DNA from: SUG2458 sp051872335
GTDB taxonomy: Bacteria; Bacillota_I; Bacilli_A; RFN20; CAG-826
Assembly (NCBI GenBank): GCA_051872335.1
Contig: JBJEDT010000045.1
Coordinates: 77,139 to 141,138, forward strand
Length of the DNA: 64,000 nucleotides
Direction: 5' to 3'
This document shows, piece after piece, positions 63,135-64,000 of the stretch. A program made the position numbers and the translations under genes. The notes below the pieces were generated by a model. The model was not told the DNA's origin. It did not search any database and worked only from the letters and a program-made list of their open reading frames with translations. How positions within the stretch are numbered: position 1 is the first letter of the stretch; every line of letters starts with the position of its first letter.

Positions 63135-63803
63135 CTATATAGTGTTGAGTAATAAGCCAAATACAATTAGAAATTCAGCACATAAATATGTTGCCATAAT
63201 ATAGAAATCTCTTTTTTTAATATCTTTTATAAATGTACAATTAACAAGAATTGTATCACTTAAAATGAATAATAGATAACCGATTATAATATAAATAAAA
63301 GATTTAAATATTATAGGATTGAAAATTGTTAATAATAAAGATACTAAAAAATTCATTGCAAGTAATCCAGCATAGAAATTAAAGTAACGTGGATGATCTA
63401 CAATAACTTTTCTTGATATATAGTAAGTACTAATAGAAAAAGCTAGATATAAAATAGCAGCGATAATATATGCATACCATTCAATATTTACTATTCCTAT
63501 GGTTAAAACCATTTCTAACAAATAACATAAATGACCTACACTAAAGAAGGCTGTACCCCAAACAAATCTTTTTGGGTCTTTATTTTCAAGTAAGAAAATA
63601 TCTCCAATCAATCCACAAAGAATACCTATATAAATTATGAATGATTCTGGAGATTCAACAATTGCAGCAATAAATAAAATTGATAAACAAAAAGGCTTAG
63701 TTATTTTTCTAGCTTTTTCCATTTCATACGCACAGAAAAATAAATGCACAAGTGAAACAACAGCAAATACTATAAGTAGTATTAATGTAGCAGTTTTTAA
63801 CAT
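63135..63803 (-). CDS. YhhN-family lysoplasmalogenase-like protein
   Basis: 222 residues with about eight helices. KARKITKPFCLSILFIAAI, LCGLIGDIFLLENKDPKRFVWGTAFFSVGHLCYL and LFILSDTILVNCTF carry the conserved Lys and the GD…H and SD residues of the YhhN/TMEM86 family, whose vertebrate member cleaves lysoplasmalogens. Anaerobes often have plasmalogens, so that role is plausible. Confidence 0.85.
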   Translation of the reverse strand: MLKTATLILLIVFAVVSLVHLFFCAYEMEKARKITKPFCLSILFIAAIVESPESFIIYIGILCGLIGDIFLLENKDPKRFVWGTAFFSVGHLCYLLEMVLTIGIVNIEWYAYIIAAILYLAFSISTYYISRKVIVDHPRYFNFYAGLLAMNFLVSLLLTIFNPIIFKSFIYIIIGYLLFILSDTILVNCTFIKDIKKRDFYIMATYLCAEFLIVFGLLLNTI

Positions 63804-64000
63804 ATTTATATACCTCTATTTCTATTTTAATAAAGTATATGATAAAGTACAACATTAAATGTAAATAGGGTTAACAAAAATTGCTCATTTATATAATAAA
63901 TTACATTGATTTTTATAATATAGAGACTTATAATTTTGTTGCTTAAAGGAGACTAACTATTAAAAAACAATAGGAAATTTAAGAAATTTCTAAAAAGTAA
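63804..64000. other. Gene-free end of window
   Basis: AT-rich. An AAGGAG motif near 63946 is followed only by a short reading that stops at a TAG. A further gene may start beyond the window. Nothing else is seen. Confidence 0.3.

Noticed and set aside
1..64000. Mycoplasma-type code with TGA as Trp
   Set aside because: Trp is written TGG throughout and complete genes stop at TGA.

Overview
The window is AT-rich DNA from a low-GC Gram-positive lineage. TGA acts as a stop codon (for example at the end of the anti-sigma-like gene at 58502), so the Mycoplasma code is not in use. Lipobox-type lipoproteins are common, there are TPP, SAM and Mn2+ riboswitches, and I see no outer-membrane genes. Leucine-rich BspA-like surface lipoproteins, a secreted pectate lyase, IS200/IS605-type elements and many decaying AAA ATPase genes fit an uncultured host-associated Bacilli or Mycoplasmatota-like bacterium. 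The taxonomic placement is inference. One 100-base run of N lies inside a repetitive surface-protein gene.

Layout. 1-1053 is the 3' part of a TnpB element. 1055-10900 holds surface lipoproteins (LRR protein, pectate lyase), a Fic protein, a YwaF-like membrane protein and DUF4143 ATPases, one dead and one intact. 11068-12291 is a ThiT thiamine transporter with its TPP riboswitch, next to a GerQ-like gene. 12791-20239 is a long minus-strand block: GNAT-Nudix fusion, small membrane protein, glutamine synthetase, glmM, glmS, a degenerate CapF-like protein and ung; together it links nitrogen assimilation to amino-sugar supply. 20314-23036 is a three-gene glycolipid module (GT2 glycosyltransferase, PlsC acyltransferase, CrtO-like acyltransferase). 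24434-27152 is a P-type cation ATPase under a Mn2+ (yybP-ykoY) riboswitch. 27327-30748 is a gene graveyard followed by an AbiE toxin-antitoxin pair whose toxin is frameshifted in a T8 tract. 30939-38046 has a large ABC transporter, a Nudix hydrolase and a PLD/DEAD/DUF3427 helicase. 38240-38990 is an IS200 element with a frameshifted transposase. 39093-41555 is the repetitive BspA-like protein. 41806-44004 has an SDR, an HD hydrolase, and an N-formylglutamate-amidohydrolase-like gene under a SAM riboswitch.

The most unusual feature is at 44091-51353. Two nearly identical RNAs of about 537 nt lie 6,681 bp apart in the same orientation. Each has its own promoter (a shared GAGGACA-N5-TGTCCTC dyad, a 17-bp spacer and TATAAT) and its own intrinsic terminator. 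Where they differ, the changes keep base pairs or keep a GNRA tetraloop, as expected of a folded RNA under selection. They bracket an all-minus-strand set of genes: a lipoprotein with an apparent AUU/AUA start, a MacA-like adaptor, an ABC ATPase, an FtsX/MacB permease, an exported protein of unknown family and a radical SAM/SPASM enzyme. I cannot assign the RNA to a family from memory. Its size and ornateness put it in the class of OLE, ROOL and GOLLD.

51412-63803 holds an MMPL exporter with a divergent TetR regulator, a Sel1-repeat protein, an ECF sigma/anti-sigma pair, tRNA-Gln(CUG), a lipoprotein, a DUF5714 protein, a large surface-anchored endonuclease I with Ig-like domains, and a YhhN lysoplasmalogenase-like protein.
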